Translations under genes and position numbers: made by a program
Origin: a virus
DNA length: 64,000 nucleotides
Direction: 5' to 3' (one strand)
IMG/VR virus record: IMGVR_UViG_3300017989_000071
Coordinates: 1-64,000 of that record
Notes under the pieces: generated by a model
Seen by the model: only the letters and a program-made list of their open reading frames with translations
Databases searched by the model: none
What the model was told of the DNA's origin: nothing
Shown: positions 1 to 8,094 of the stretch, piece by piece
Layout: each line of letters begins with the position of its first letter
Numbering within the stretch: the first letter of the stretch is position 1

Positions 1-536
1 ACGGGAAAATTCCGATCCGCCTTCAACGGATACGACCGGGAAAAAGATAGCGTGGTGTCCACACCGGGCGGAAGAGGGATATAGGGGATGCCATCCGTGA
101 ATTGCACCCGCGACATCGCGCACACCCCTTCGGGAGCCTCCGCGTCGATAATCACCGTCTCGGACAGCTTCAAATCCTCCAGAACCCCGAGCACGGTCTC
201 GCCGTGCGGAAGATCGCGCAGGACCACTTCACCGCTTCCGCATGTCGGGCAGGATGTCGGTGCCTCCAGCGCGGCCACCCTACCGAGCTCCGCACACGCC
301 AGACAATACACATACCACTCCGGGAGGGGAGTGCCGTCGTGTGCCGCCAGAACGACATCCAGCTGAGCCTCTTCGGGGCCAAGCAAATTTTCATCGAACG
401 TGCATTCCAGCACATCCGGTTCGTTCCAAACCAGCTCCTCAATCGCCTTCGGGATACCCGCATCCGCGTTGATCTCCGCTTTCAGGCGAACCAGATTGAT
501 CGGAGCGGATTTCGTCTTGATGTGCACATACGACAT
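1..536 (-). CDS. Partial virion-associated protein with a zinc ribbon (runs off left edge)
   Basis: The reading frame opens at ATG 536 and stays open to base 1, so at least 178 residues are present and the C-terminus lies outside the window. The start overlaps the TAA of the upstream fibre gene (TAATG), which suggests translational coupling. Around residues 77-98 it shows a CLAC...CPTCG pair, typical of a structural zinc ribbon. The rest has a beta-rich composition. I do not recognise the family. Its place directly after a tail-fibre gene suggests a tail or fibre-accessory role, which is inference. Confidence 0.7.
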   Translation of the reverse strand, partial: MSYVHIKTKSAPINLVRLKAEINADAGIPKAIEELVWNEPDVLECTFDENLLGPEEAQLDVVLAAHDGTPLPEWYVYCLACAELGRVAALEAPTSCPTCGSGEVVLRDLPHGETVLGVLEDLKLSETVIIDAEAPEGVCAMSRVQFTDGIPYIPLPPGVDTTLSFSRSYPLKADRNFP

Positions 537-2449
537 TAGGTCGGCACTCCTGCGGCTTCGACAGTTACACGATGAATTTCCAAACGTGCTCTACGAATAT
601 ATGCGATGACATTCGGGCTGGTGTTCGCTCGATAATCGATGTCGATGTCGTGAGAATCTTCATCCAAATCGACATAAGCAAAGCCGCCGCACGGATGCCA
701 ATCGCCCTTCATCGACGATGTGCTATCGAAATGCGCGGCATTCTCGATGCTTGCCAGCGTATCCGTATCGTCAACCTGCACACGAGCTTCGGTCACATCG
801 GTTTGCGTATTGTTGACATCGGTCTCGAAGTACCAGCCGATGCGATAACGACCAGCGGGAATCGCTCCCGTAGACAGCCTCAATTTCTGCTGCCACGTAT
901 TACTCGATGTTTGAGACTCGCCTTCGGACGCATCTTCGAGATGCCAGCCCATCGGCAAGTCTTCGATAGCTACATACTTCTTCGCACCGCTATCGTCCTG
1001 ATCCTCGATCAAGAGCAGATCGGATTCGTCCGGATCGTCCTTCTGATCGAACGACGAGAAGTCGTTGGCCGCACGCTTGAGCTGCGCATCGTCGGTCACG
1101 TTCCCCAGACTGACCTGCGTCTTGGTCACCGAATGGGGATTGTTGGTCAATCCGCGATGCGTCGTGTTCGCCGTTACCTCGGTGTTGTTCTCCACCTCGG
1201 TATCGAAGTCGGTAACCTCGGAGGCCGGGTGAGTATGCGAGGCATCCGCGAAGTCCGCCGGGGTCTCCCCACTACTTACGAGCTGGCCCGCAGCCGTGAA
1301 CAGTGGAATCTCTCCATCCGCTCCGGATACCTCGTCGATCTTCCCGTCTTCGAGCGCGTCGAGCTTGTCCGCAACGCTATTACTCGCATCGTACCTTACC
1401 TTGTCCGCCGTATTCCCGGCTTTACCGATGTCGGGCGGGCCGTTGATAAACGCGACGCTCGGCTCGTAGTAGTAATTATTCAGGTCGGTCAGGTTCCCCC
1501 CAACCGCAGAATGGTTCCACGCGAACAACTCCAGCTTCGACGTACCAGCCGGGATCAAGGTCCGCGTTGCGTCCTGAGCCAAAAGCGGATCGAGGATCGA
1601 AATGTTGTTCAACGCGACGATGTGCGTGTGGCCTTGGCCGTCCTGCTGAAAAATGGACTGGCCCGCGTTCCCCGCAACGAAGGTGTCGCCACCGACAATG
1701 GAGAGCTCGTTCAGAAACACAACCTTGGCCGCATCGTCGGCAAAGATATAAGCGTTCGCTCCCGCATCGCCCGCCAGCACGAGGCGCACGCTGACCAAAC
1801 GACACACACTTCCGACGACGTGGCCGTTCCCATTCATCAGCAAATAGGGCGGCGCAACAGCGTTCGGGACCGTCGATGCGAGGATGATCTGCGACAGATT
1901 GAGATCATCATCACCGAATGCCATCGAAGCATCGGTGAGGTAAATCGTTCCGCCGCCCTTCGCGTTCAACGCATCGACAGCGGACTTGAATGTCTCGTAG
2001 TCCTGCCCAACGCCGCAGGTGACCGTGCTGCGCTCCTCGAACGCAACCTGATCCACCTCGGGCTTCTGGTAGAGCACGGGCTGCCGGAAATAAAGCAAGT
2101 CGGCGCGGGTATCGTCGTGGTACTGAGGATGGTCGTCATTGGCAAGACCGGCCAGCGAGCTGTGATTGACCGCCGTCCCAAAGTCTTCCCAACCCGCACC
2201 CCCGAAAATCAGCACCGTACCCGAATCGTCGTTAAGTACCTGATCCCCACCTGCCGGAACGATCTCGACCCATACCGCGCCGTCCCACTGGTAGATATAA
2301 TTTTCCGTCCACCCGTTCGCCGTAGCCGATGCGATATACTGCTCGCCCACCGCGCCCGGTGTCGGCAGACCTCCGGTCGGATCGTAAAGCTCTTGGACCT
2401 CACCCTTCCAGTTGTCAGAAGAGATATTCGGATTGAATGCGTAGCTCAT
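536..2449 (-). CDS. Tail fibre / receptor-binding-like structural protein (637 aa)
   Basis: Long glycine/asparagine/aspartate-rich protein with short motifs characteristic of phage tail fibres: N-H-S-x-L-A-G-L-x(3)-D-H-P-Q-Y near residue 95-110, and H-R-G-L-T-N-N-P-H-S-V-T-K near residue 430, followed by L-G-N-V-T-D. Such motifs form the triple-stranded beta-helical shaft of fibres. The middle (residues about 150-330) looks like a beta-helix, and the C-terminal 110 residues are a separate beta-rich domain that may be the receptor-binding or decoration head. The start is ATG 2449, overlapping the stop of the upstream gene as TAATG. The fibre call is strong; the receptor is unknown. Confidence 0.85.
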   Translation of the reverse strand: MSYAFNPNISSDNWKGEVQELYDPTGGLPTPGAVGEQYIASATANGWTENYIYQWDGAVWVEIVPAGGDQVLNDDSGTVLIFGGAGWEDFGTAVNHSSLAGLANDDHPQYHDDTRADLLYFRQPVLYQKPEVDQVAFEERSTVTCGVGQDYETFKSAVDALNAKGGGTIYLTDASMAFGDDDLNLSQIILASTVPNAVAPPYLLMNGNGHVVGSVCRLVSVRLVLAGDAGANAYIFADDAAKVVFLNELSIVGGDTFVAGNAGQSIFQQDGQGHTHIVALNNISILDPLLAQDATRTLIPAGTSKLELFAWNHSAVGGNLTDLNNYYYEPSVAFINGPPDIGKAGNTADKVRYDASNSVADKLDALEDGKIDEVSGADGEIPLFTAAGQLVSSGETPADFADASHTHPASEVTDFDTEVENNTEVTANTTHRGLTNNPHSVTKTQVSLGNVTDDAQLKRAANDFSSFDQKDDPDESDLLLIEDQDDSGAKKYVAIEDLPMGWHLEDASEGESQTSSNTWQQKLRLSTGAIPAGRYRIGWYFETDVNNTQTDVTEARVQVDDTDTLASIENAAHFDSTSSMKGDWHPCGGFAYVDLDEDSHDIDIDYRANTSPNVIAYIRRARLEIHRVTVEAAGVPT

Positions 2450-2940
2450 TAGTTACCCCACCCCCGCGCAACGTGAACCTCGCAACTCGCTCCCGCCAGA
2501 TTTCCCTGTCCGTAGACGAATACCTTCAGCCACTGAAATCCGAAATTCGGCTGGGGAATAGGAAACGGTCCGTTGTCGTCACGGCGGTAAATCATATCGT
2601 TGAGCTTTACCGCGCCGCCCGCAGGAGGACTCGTATACGGGACCGGAAAGTACGGGCCGTCCTCTTTATACGAAACCTTGAGCTGGACGGCGACCCGCGT
2701 GCTTCCTGCCTTGACGTAGTTGCAATAGAGGCAAAGTTGGGTGAAGTCGCCGACGAAGATCGGCTCCACATCCTCATCGTTCGCGGGAGTATCGGAGAGC
2801 TCGCTGTCGTCCACCGCCTCGATCACATCGTGAACACCGTCAGTGAAAAAACCGACGATGCCCGCCACCTGAATCGACGCCACCTCGCGGGGAGATGCAG
2901 ACTCAAGATTCCGTCCACTGCGTTTCTTTTCGTAGGGCAT
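2449..2940 (-). CDS. Probable virion structural protein, unknown family (163 aa)
   Basis: Encodes a 163-residue protein with a basic, polar N-terminus followed by a predicted beta-sandwich-like region rich in V, Y and P. No motif is recognised. It sits 9 bases after the preceding gene and its TAA overlaps the ATG of the tail-fibre gene, so it belongs to the same late operon. A tail or baseplate-adaptor role is inferred from position only. Confidence 0.65.
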   Translation of the reverse strand: MPYEKKRSGRNLESASPREVASIQVAGIVGFFTDGVHDVIEAVDDSELSDTPANDEDVEPIFVGDFTQLCLYCNYVKAGSTRVAVQLKVSYKEDGPYFPVPYTSPPAGGAVKLNDMIYRRDDNGPFPIPQPNFGFQWLKVFVYGQGNLAGASCEVHVARGWGN

Positions 2941-2949
2941 TAAGAGCTC

Positions 2950-3696
2950 CTAGTTATCCCTAAAAACCCACTCGACGACCGCAACGGGATCGCCATGGAT
3001 CGCCCACTGAATTAAGGTGTCCGCCGACTCCTTCATCACAAGGCGCGGCGGGAAAATTTTATTGAAGTCGTTTATCATCCGGTCCAGATCGAGGTAGCCG
3101 GATGCAATCATCGCTTTGGCCTCGTTGCGTAGCATGGTGTAGTCCGCGATTTTCGCTTCGAGTAATTCGAGCTCCTGAGTACGGAGCCACGCCGTCGTCC
3201 CCTCCAGCGGAGCCTTTGCCCAGACCTTGTGGAAGCCCTTCAGAAACGTCACCGCCTGATCCAGCATCCGCAAAAGCCGCTTGGCATCCCGCATGATCTC
3301 GCGATCATGGGACTGCGCCCCCCGCTTATAAGCATTCGGGTGGAAAGTACGTATCTCGTCCTCCTCGATCCCGCTGAGCTGCCTCTTCGAGATCGCCCCG
3401 AACTCCTTGTCGATCATATTCTGCAACTCGAAGGTGTCGCCATTCCACGCCCCCTCCAAGTTATCGCGCCACTGTCGGATCGCTTCACCGATCCCTTGGT
3501 ACTGTTTGTTCCACTTCGCCGTCTGGTCATTGATCGAGAGCGCGTTCGCCGACGGCTTAACCCGGAAGCCCCCCGCGAGGATCGTACCGAGATAGTCCTC
3601 GTAGGCAATCAGCTCCTCGGTGAAGTCGTAGACGAAATCGGCCAGCTCATCGCCGACCTTGGTTGCCTGCTGGTAGAGTCCACGCACGCCCATCAT
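2950..3696 (-). CDS. Unknown helical protein in the virion cluster (up to 248 aa)
   Basis: Mostly alpha-helical protein rich in K, E, L and W, without recognisable domains, Cys pairs or membrane segments. It starts at one of two consecutive ATGs that overlap the stop of the upstream ADP-ribosyltransferase-like gene, so the two are probably co-translated. The helical, charged character would suit an internal head, scaffold or tail-chaperone protein, but nothing in the sequence decides this. Confidence 0.6.
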   Translation of the reverse strand: MMGVRGLYQQATKVGDELADFVYDFTEELIAYEDYLGTILAGGFRVKPSANALSINDQTAKWNKQYQGIGEAIRQWRDNLEGAWNGDTFELQNMIDKEFGAISKRQLSGIEEDEIRTFHPNAYKRGAQSHDREIMRDAKRLLRMLDQAVTFLKGFHKVWAKAPLEGTTAWLRTQELELLEAKIADYTMLRNEAKAMIASGYLDLDRMINDFNKIFPPRLVMKESADTLIQWAIHGDPVAVVEWVFRDN

Positions 3697-4874
3697 GCCG
3701 CTCCAAACAAACGCGCTTGTCGGGGGATACCCGGCTCGCGCTTCCGGCGTCGAATCTCGGTCGGATCGACCACCTGCTTGAACAACTGCTTCGCGTCGCT
3801 CTTCGCTTTCGACGGAAGCTTGCCGTAGATCACCTCGCCCCGTTGCGGAGAGCTGAATGCAATCACGGCCAGAATCTTGTTGCGGCCCCTGAAGTCGATC
3901 TTGTCCAGAACCCGGATCGAGAGATCGCCGTCCGGACTCTTCCCGAGAGACAGCCCCTTGAGCAGGCGGGTCATGCGGTCGATCCCCTCCCGCGAGTCCC
4001 GTTCCGCTTCAGCGGCGGACGGAATATCCAAACGGGTCTCCGGAATCAGCTCGTCCTTGATGAACTGCTCCAACTCCGAGTCGTCTTCGCTCACATCCCA
4101 ACCCATGTTCTCGACACGATCCCAATAGTGATAGGCATAAATCCCGCCGTAGAAATAGTCTGAAGCACGCTGCCGGGTGTGGCTAACCTGCCGCAAAACC
4201 TCGATCTCGAAGTGCGACTCGAAAAGCCGCCACAACAGATTATACAACTTCGGGTGCGCGTCCGACGGCGGCTCCACCTCGATCTCTCGGGCATACTGAT
4301 CGAGCCGGTCGAACAAATCCTGAGCAAACTCCGCACCCCCACCGGGGTCTTCGTTGTCGAGGTAGCTGGCGACCCAGTAACCGAGAGCCTCCCATTCGTT
4401 GAGCCGTCTCCCGTGATCGTCCTTCCACCTGTAGTAATCCGCCGTGGTTCGGATCGCATAGTCCGCCGCCTTGACCACCAGCGGGGACACCACGTCTTCG
4501 TCGAGGAAGGCGGATCGCGGCTGAATCTGCGCCACGATAATCACCTGCCGATCATCGCCGTACCGAACCTTCGACCGGGAACCGGCGTTACCGGCCTTCT
4601 CCATCTGGGGCGTGAAGTACACCCCTCCGAACGTGGTCAGGTTTTGGCGGGAAACCGTTCCCCGCACACCCTCATCTTCCTCATCGGTCCAGATCGGTTC
4701 GGCATCGGGATCGAGACCGCCCGCACGTTTGATGTGCTCCCACGCCGTCTCACTCGTACCGTGGTAGTAAATCCTCGGCTTGGCCGACTTCTGCCGCTTC
4801 TCGTACAGACGGGCCACTACCTGATCCGGGGCACAGCCGTTCAACACCTCTTGGATCAAGTCGTTTGCGTTCAT
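3693..4874 (-). CDS. ADP-ribosyltransferase-like protein, candidate internal virion effector (393 aa)
   Basis: Start ATG 4874 is chosen for its GAGGAA ribosome site; an upstream in-frame ATG (4979) has no such site. Residues 36-41 read YYHGTS and residues 83-88 GGVYFT, followed by a short beta-rich stretch ending LDED (about 124). This is the H...Y pattern of PARP/Tpt1/ART-fold enzymes, which transfer ADP-ribose from NAD. A GEVIY element at residues 346-350 could supply the third (Glu) triad position, but it lies 260 residues downstream across a helical insertion, so that assignment is tentative. The N-terminal 25 residues carry the ANDLIQEVLNG...V-V-A-R-L-Y-E signature shared with neighbouring genes (see findings). 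T4 Alt is a known packaged ART; the parallel is inference. It could also be an inactive ART fold. Confidence 0.55.
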   Translation of the reverse strand: MNANDLIQEVLNGCAPDQVVARLYEKRQKSAKPRIYYHGTSETAWEHIKRAGGLDPDAEPIWTDEEDEGVRGTVSRQNLTTFGGVYFTPQMEKAGNAGSRSKVRYGDDRQVIIVAQIQPRSAFLDEDVVSPLVVKAADYAIRTTADYYRWKDDHGRRLNEWEALGYWVASYLDNEDPGGGAEFAQDLFDRLDQYAREIEVEPPSDAHPKLYNLLWRLFESHFEIEVLRQVSHTRQRASDYFYGGIYAYHYWDRVENMGWDVSEDDSELEQFIKDELIPETRLDIPSAAEAERDSREGIDRMTRLLKGLSLGKSPDGDLSIRVLDKIDFRGRNKILAVIAFSSPQRGEVIYGKLPSKAKSDAKQLFKQVVDPTEIRRRKREPGIPRQARLFGAA

Positions 4875-4956
4875 CGTTCCTCGCAGTAGAAAATCGGTGC
4901 GTCCAACAGGAAGAGGAGGTTGTCGTCGTCTCTGCCGGACGCACCGATGGATCAAC

Positions 4957-5409
4957 TTACAGATTGGGGGCTTGGTCAATGACCATGTTCAGCCGGTCGC
5001 CGAAGGCGTCCAGCGCATCGGCCTCCGGATCGCCGATGGCCCGCAGATGCGCGGCCTGCTTCTCGATCCAGTTATTGATCCCAAGCAGCACCTCGACGTA
5101 ATCGTTCTTGGCGAGAAGCATGTCCACCGCCTTTGTGATCCGACTCGGCACCTTCGAGATCAGCGTCATCTGTCCCTCGGTCTTCGAGCGGCTTTCCTTT
5201 TTGAACTTGTCCACGTTGCGGGCAAACTTGGCGATGAGCTTCTTGCCTTCCGGCGAGTCGGGGTCTTTCCCCATGTTTTTGACCATCTTCTTCGCCGACG
5301 CGACGTTATCGGGTTCGGTCTCCTCGGACTCGTGCGCCCGCTCGATCACACTCGCCGGAGCGTCCCCCGCCAGCACTTTATCGATCATCTGATCCGCTGT
5401 TCGCAGCAT
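4957..5409 (-). CDS. Small helical protein with the shared N-terminal signature (150 aa)
   Basis: Start ATG 5409 is preceded by AAAGGAG at ideal spacing. Residues 4-24 (ADQMIDKVLAG, then A-P-x-x-V-I-E-R) match the N-terminal signature of the ART-like protein and of the 7472-7879 product. The rest is a lysine/glutamate-rich helical domain with no recognised family. It lies between two beta-rich structural genes and the ART-like gene. I infer an internal virion or scaffold-associated protein; the signature may be a targeting peptide. Confidence 0.65.
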   Translation of the reverse strand: MLRTADQMIDKVLAGDAPASVIERAHESEETEPDNVASAKKMVKNMGKDPDSPEGKKLIAKFARNVDKFKKESRSKTEGQMTLISKVPSRITKAVDMLLAKNDYVEVLLGINNWIEKQAAHLRAIGDPEADALDAFGDRLNMVIDQAPNL

Positions 5410-5433
5410 AGGATCACTCCTTTCGTTGAGAGG

Positions 5434-5463
5434 CCGGGGGGCCAAGGTGAGTCAGCCCCCCGG
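5434..5463 (-). terminator. GC hairpin between structural genes
   Basis: Perfect 9-bp inverted repeat CCGGGGGGC / GCCCCCCGG with a 12-nt loop, directly after the stop of the 5471 gene and before the ribosome site of the next. There is no U-tract on the transcript side, so this is either a weak or factor-assisted terminator or an mRNA-stabilising 3' hairpin. Confidence 0.45.
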
Positions 5464-5470
5464 TGAGCGG

Positions 5471-6142
5471 TTAATTGATGCCCGAGCTGTCGTCGGTGAT
5501 CTGCGCCTCGACCGCGATGGCCTTCGCCACGTCCACGAAGCCCTGAATACTCAGACGGCCCCAGCGCGGCAGAATCGGCAGGCGGGTGTCGGCATCGGTC
5601 GGGATCAGCGTTACGCGTCCGTTCAGCGGAATCTCGGTGGTCCAATAGAACGTCGCGTCGATGGCCTCGGAAGCCTTCACATTCTTGCTGAACGTGCCGC
5701 TCCACGCGCTCGTAAAGTAGCTGATGGACCCGGCCTCGTTGCCATCCTCATCGTACAGCACGCCGTCGCCGTAGGTGTCTTCCAGCGAGATCACCTCATC
5801 GTCGGATTCGGCCAGCGTGTGAATGTTCACGGTGCCGGGAATCACGGCGTAGGTGGCGTCACCCGCCACGGTCGCCAGCGTACCAGAAAAGGCGGCTTTG
5901 TCGCCACCGACGGCACCGGCCTTGGTCGTGTCTTCGTCCTCGACCAGCGTACCGTTGACTTGCTCCACGGTCCCGTCGTCGAGCGTGTTCGTAATCTTCA
6001 GGAGGATCGAAGCGTCGTTCGTATCATCCTCCTCGAAGGACTGCGGCCCCATCCGAAGAGAAACCGGGAGCTGATTCTCTTCCAGATTGATGATGAGGTC
6101 CTGACCTTCGTTCGGGCGCATTCCCAGAAATCTTTCAGCCAT
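5471..6142 (-). CDS. Virion structural protein, paralogue A (223 aa)
   Basis: Acidic, beta-rich protein. It aligns along its whole length with the next gene upstream (6376-6996): V-N-G-T-L-V-E-D-E-D-T near residue 60, an I-S-Y-F-T-S element near residue 140, E-I-P-L-N-G-R near residue 170 and a conserved aromatic C-terminal block. The G-x-I-x-Y-x-[TS]-G pattern is common in phage beta-sandwich structural proteins. AAAGGAGACAAGAGA precedes ATG 6142. Likely tail, baseplate or decoration protein; the function is not identified beyond that. Confidence 0.7.
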   Translation of the reverse strand: MAERFLGMRPNEGQDLIINLEENQLPVSLRMGPQSFEEDDTNDASILLKITNTLDDGTVEQVNGTLVEDEDTTKAGAVGGDKAAFSGTLATVAGDATYAVIPGTVNIHTLAESDDEVISLEDTYGDGVLYDEDGNEAGSISYFTSAWSGTFSKNVKASEAIDATFYWTTEIPLNGRVTLIPTDADTRLPILPRWGRLSIQGFVDVAKAIAVEAQITDDSSGIN

Positions 6143-6375
6143 TCTCTTGTCTCCTTTCGTTCGTCACGTTGAACGATTATGATAACCGCCCCTCGCATTG
6201 AACGGCTGCGACGAGGAGCTACTCGTGGTTGCCCGGCCACTCCGGGCGATTCACTGTCGGGGTACGGGGGGCTTACGAGCCGAGGGAGTAACGACCACTG
6301 CTGCGTCCATCATGGTAGAGCACCAAGGCATCCATGCCGAGGTTGTCGGTTACGGCCCGCCGCCCCCCGATCAGG
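6143..6375. other. Intergenic region with hairpins
   Basis: This 233-bp gene-free stretch separates the two paralogous structural genes. It contains a perfect 6-bp stem GCCCGG-CCACT-CCGGGC at 6231-6247 and a weaker ACGAG...CTCGT stem just beside it. No sigma70 promoter, tRNA or convincing small gene was seen. It is the longest gap within the left structural block after the giant gene, so a processing site, small RNA or 3' hairpin is possible. Confidence 0.4.
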
Positions 6376-6996
6376 TTATGGGACTTGCGCCCCGGAGAAC
6401 ACATCTTCGTCCACTTCCGCGAACGACTCCACAACCTGATCGGCGTAAGCAAAAAACTTGACCTCCTCCCAGAACCCGATGGGCGGGAAGTATTGGTCGC
6501 CGGTCGCCGGAGCAACCGCGAAAACGCCGCGAAGTGGAATCGCGTCTTGGTAGCTGTAAGAAACCAGAATCGCGGCCAGATTGTCGGGGGCGGCGGGGTA
6601 GGTGATCGCCGCATCCCCGGTATAGTAGTCGATAGTCCCGACTTCATCTTCGCCGATGTAGAGCTTGCCGGTCCCCCGATCCTCGGCCACCACGGTCTCG
6701 CCACCCACATCCGTACTGATCCGAACGCTGAATGGCAGCACCGACGTTTCGGCCAAAGTAAACTCGAAAGCGGTCTCCGCATCGTCGCCCGCCTCGCCGG
6801 TATCCTCATCGACCACGGCGGTCCCGTTTATCACCACTCCGTTCTTGACCATCGAGAGCAGGACGTTCGGTACGCCCGTGCGGTCCTCGCGGAGCACCTG
6901 CCCCACCCGCAAGGCGGTCGGACGCTCACTCTCGACGAAGCTGAACAGGAGCTTCGCCCGCTCGGGTTCGAGACTGCGAAATACCCTGCTGCTCAT
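6376..6996 (-). CDS. Virion structural protein, paralogue B (206 aa)
   Basis: Beta-rich acidic protein, a diverged tandem paralogue of the 5471-6142 product. Shared blocks are I-N-G-T-A-V-V-D-E-D-T (about residue 57), V-G-T-I-D-Y-Y-T-G (about 117) and D-A-I-P-L-R-G-V (about 148), plus a matching C-terminal block ending S-F-A-E-V-D-E-D-V-F-S-G. The start overlaps the stop of the upstream coiled-coil gene by 4 bases (ATGA). Two copies side by side suggest heteromeric partners or successive rings in the tail or baseplate, which is inference. Confidence 0.7.
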   Translation of the reverse strand: MSSRVFRSLEPERAKLLFSFVESERPTALRVGQVLREDRTGVPNVLLSMVKNGVVINGTAVVDEDTGEAGDDAETAFEFTLAETSVLPFSVRISTDVGGETVVAEDRGTGKLYIGEDEVGTIDYYTGDAAITYPAAPDNLAAILVSYSYQDAIPLRGVFAVAPATGDQYFPPIGFWEEVKFFAYADQVVESFAEVDEDVFSGAQVP

Positions 6997-7475
6997 GGAT
7001 GATCTCCTTGCCGTTGTACGGCCTGCTCGATTCTCCGGACGGATCGGCCAATCTCCTTCACGTCCTCTTGAACCTCGCCCACCGATTCCTTGATCGTTTC
7101 CATTTCCGTCCTGATCCGCGTCTGCTCGATGCGCAGGCCGTCTACGTGATTGACCAACTTATCCACGTTTTCCTTCTGCGTGTCGATCTTAACCTTCAAG
7201 GTCGTCGTCTCGGTTCCCTGAGCATGACGGTCCTCTTCGTTCTCCCGGCGAAGCCGCTCGGCCTTCGCGGCGGCACTCTCGACCTGCTCGTCGAGCTTAT
7301 CCACCGCCTTCTCCACCGACCCGACACGGCTGTTCAACCCCGCATCGCTGCGGGAGTACGCCATCGCACCACCAATAAGAGCGAGGAGAACCGTGAAAAT
7401 AAACGGGAGCCATCTCGCGAATCCTTCAGTCACTTTCCACTTCCCGTTACCGTTGGCATTTCCATTCGCCATCAC
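6993..7475 (-). CDS. Single-pass membrane, coiled-coil protein (160 aa), possible i-spanin
   Basis: Short polar N-terminus (N/G-rich), one hydrophobic segment at about residues 21-42, then about 110 residues of heptad-like coiled coil rich in E, K, V and R. This topology (N-in, periplasmic coiled coil, about 160 aa) is that of inner-membrane spanins and of some membrane-anchored virion proteins. It overlaps both neighbours by 4 bases, and ATG 7475 lies inside the TGA of the upstream gene. No lysin or holin is evident next to it, so the lysis role is only a possibility. Confidence 0.6.
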   Translation of the reverse strand: MMANGNANGNGKWKVTEGFARWLPFIFTVLLALIGGAMAYSRSDAGLNSRVGSVEKAVDKLDEQVESAAAKAERLRRENEEDRHAQGTETTTLKVKIDTQKENVDKLVNHVDGLRIEQTRIRTEMETIKESVGEVQEDVKEIGRSVRRIEQAVQRQGDHP

Positions 7476-7879
7476 GATTCTCCAGACAGGTCAGCGTATT
7501 CGACTTGGATTGCCGGGAGAACCGTCTGGCGGATCAGCTTGAAGATTTCCGCTGCGTCGCCTTCGACTACTCTCTTATAGCCCGTGGTGATACATTCCAC
7601 CCGGACCTTCGAGGGCAGGCCGTCCACCGACTCTACCCGGACCTTGTAATGCCGACGCTGGCCGTTCACGCACTCCGTAATGAAGGTTGAATGGCCGCGC
7701 TTCGGTTGAAACCGTTCGTTGCGGAACATCCGCACCCCGTGCGACTGCATGAACCCGATCAACAGCCCGGAGAAGCCCCCGTCCTCGTAGTCGCCAACGA
7801 GGCAGGCTTCAACCATGTCGGCGGGGTGCGCCCCGTCCATGACCTTCTGAATCAGGCTGTCAGCGGAGTAGTCGCTCAT
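7472..7879 (-). CDS. Small protein with the shared N-terminal signature (135 aa)
   Basis: Residues 5-26 (S-A-D-S-L-I-Q-K-V-M-D-G, then H-P-A-D-M-V-E-A) repeat the N-terminal signature found on the ART-like and 150-aa proteins. The remaining 110 residues look like a compact alpha/beta domain with no family I recognise. It is the first gene after the repeat-rich intergenic region 7880-8094, so it may open a transcription unit. Internal virion protein by inference from the shared tag. Confidence 0.65.
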   Translation of the reverse strand: MSDYSADSLIQKVMDGAHPADMVEACLVGDYEDGGFSGLLIGFMQSHGVRMFRNERFQPKRGHSTFITECVNGQRRHYKVRVESVDGLPSKVRVECITTGYKRVVEGDAAEIFKLIRQTVLPAIQVEYADLSGES

Positions 7880-8094
7880 CGTTGTTTCACGTTTCCGGGG
7901 TTTCGAGAATTAAAGGTATTTTAATTGCACGATGCGTAATTAAAGATTCCGCGCTTTGCTTTAATACCGGAGCTCCGATACTTACGCCCGAAGCTCCGAT
8001 ACTTCGGGTTCGGTAGTATCGGAGCTCCGAACATTGAGGGTCACACATTGAACACAACGGGGTTTGTCGATCACGAAACCCCGGTTCGTGTCAA
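7880..8094. promoter_or_regulatory. Repeat-rich intergenic control region
   Basis: These 215 bp between the giant gene and the 135-aa gene are AT-richer than their surroundings. They hold a perfect 15-bp inverted repeat (7968-7982 / 8015-8029) whose arms contain the 10-bp palindrome CGGAGCTCCG. Nested inside is a 7-bp hairpin CCCGAAG...CTTCGGG at 7987-8008, whose loop repeats the same core AGCTCCGATACT. A second block has AATTAAA...TTTAATT at about 7911-7925 and further AATTAAAG copies. I could not find a good sigma70 -35/-10 pair. Candidate operator, attenuator or cruciform site. Confidence 0.5.
8058..8083 (-). terminator. Hairpin after the giant gene
   Basis: Stem CGGGGTTT / AAACCCCG with a 10-nt loop, 12 bases after the stop codon of the 1285-aa gene. 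On the transcribed strand it is followed by TTGTGTT, a weak U-run, so it is a plausible intrinsic terminator. Confidence 0.5.

Noticed and set aside
572-2452. 626-codon + strand frame opposite the tail-fibre gene
   Set aside because: Antisense shadow; the minus frame carries recognisable tail-fibre motifs.
6231-6247. Possible tRNA or intrinsic terminator in the 6143-6375 gap
   Set aside because: Only short stems, no T-loop or anticodon arm, and no U-tract.
8089-8094. TTGACA immediately after the giant gene stop
   Set aside because: No -10 hexamer at 15-19 bp downstream; the sequence there is the stem of a hairpin.
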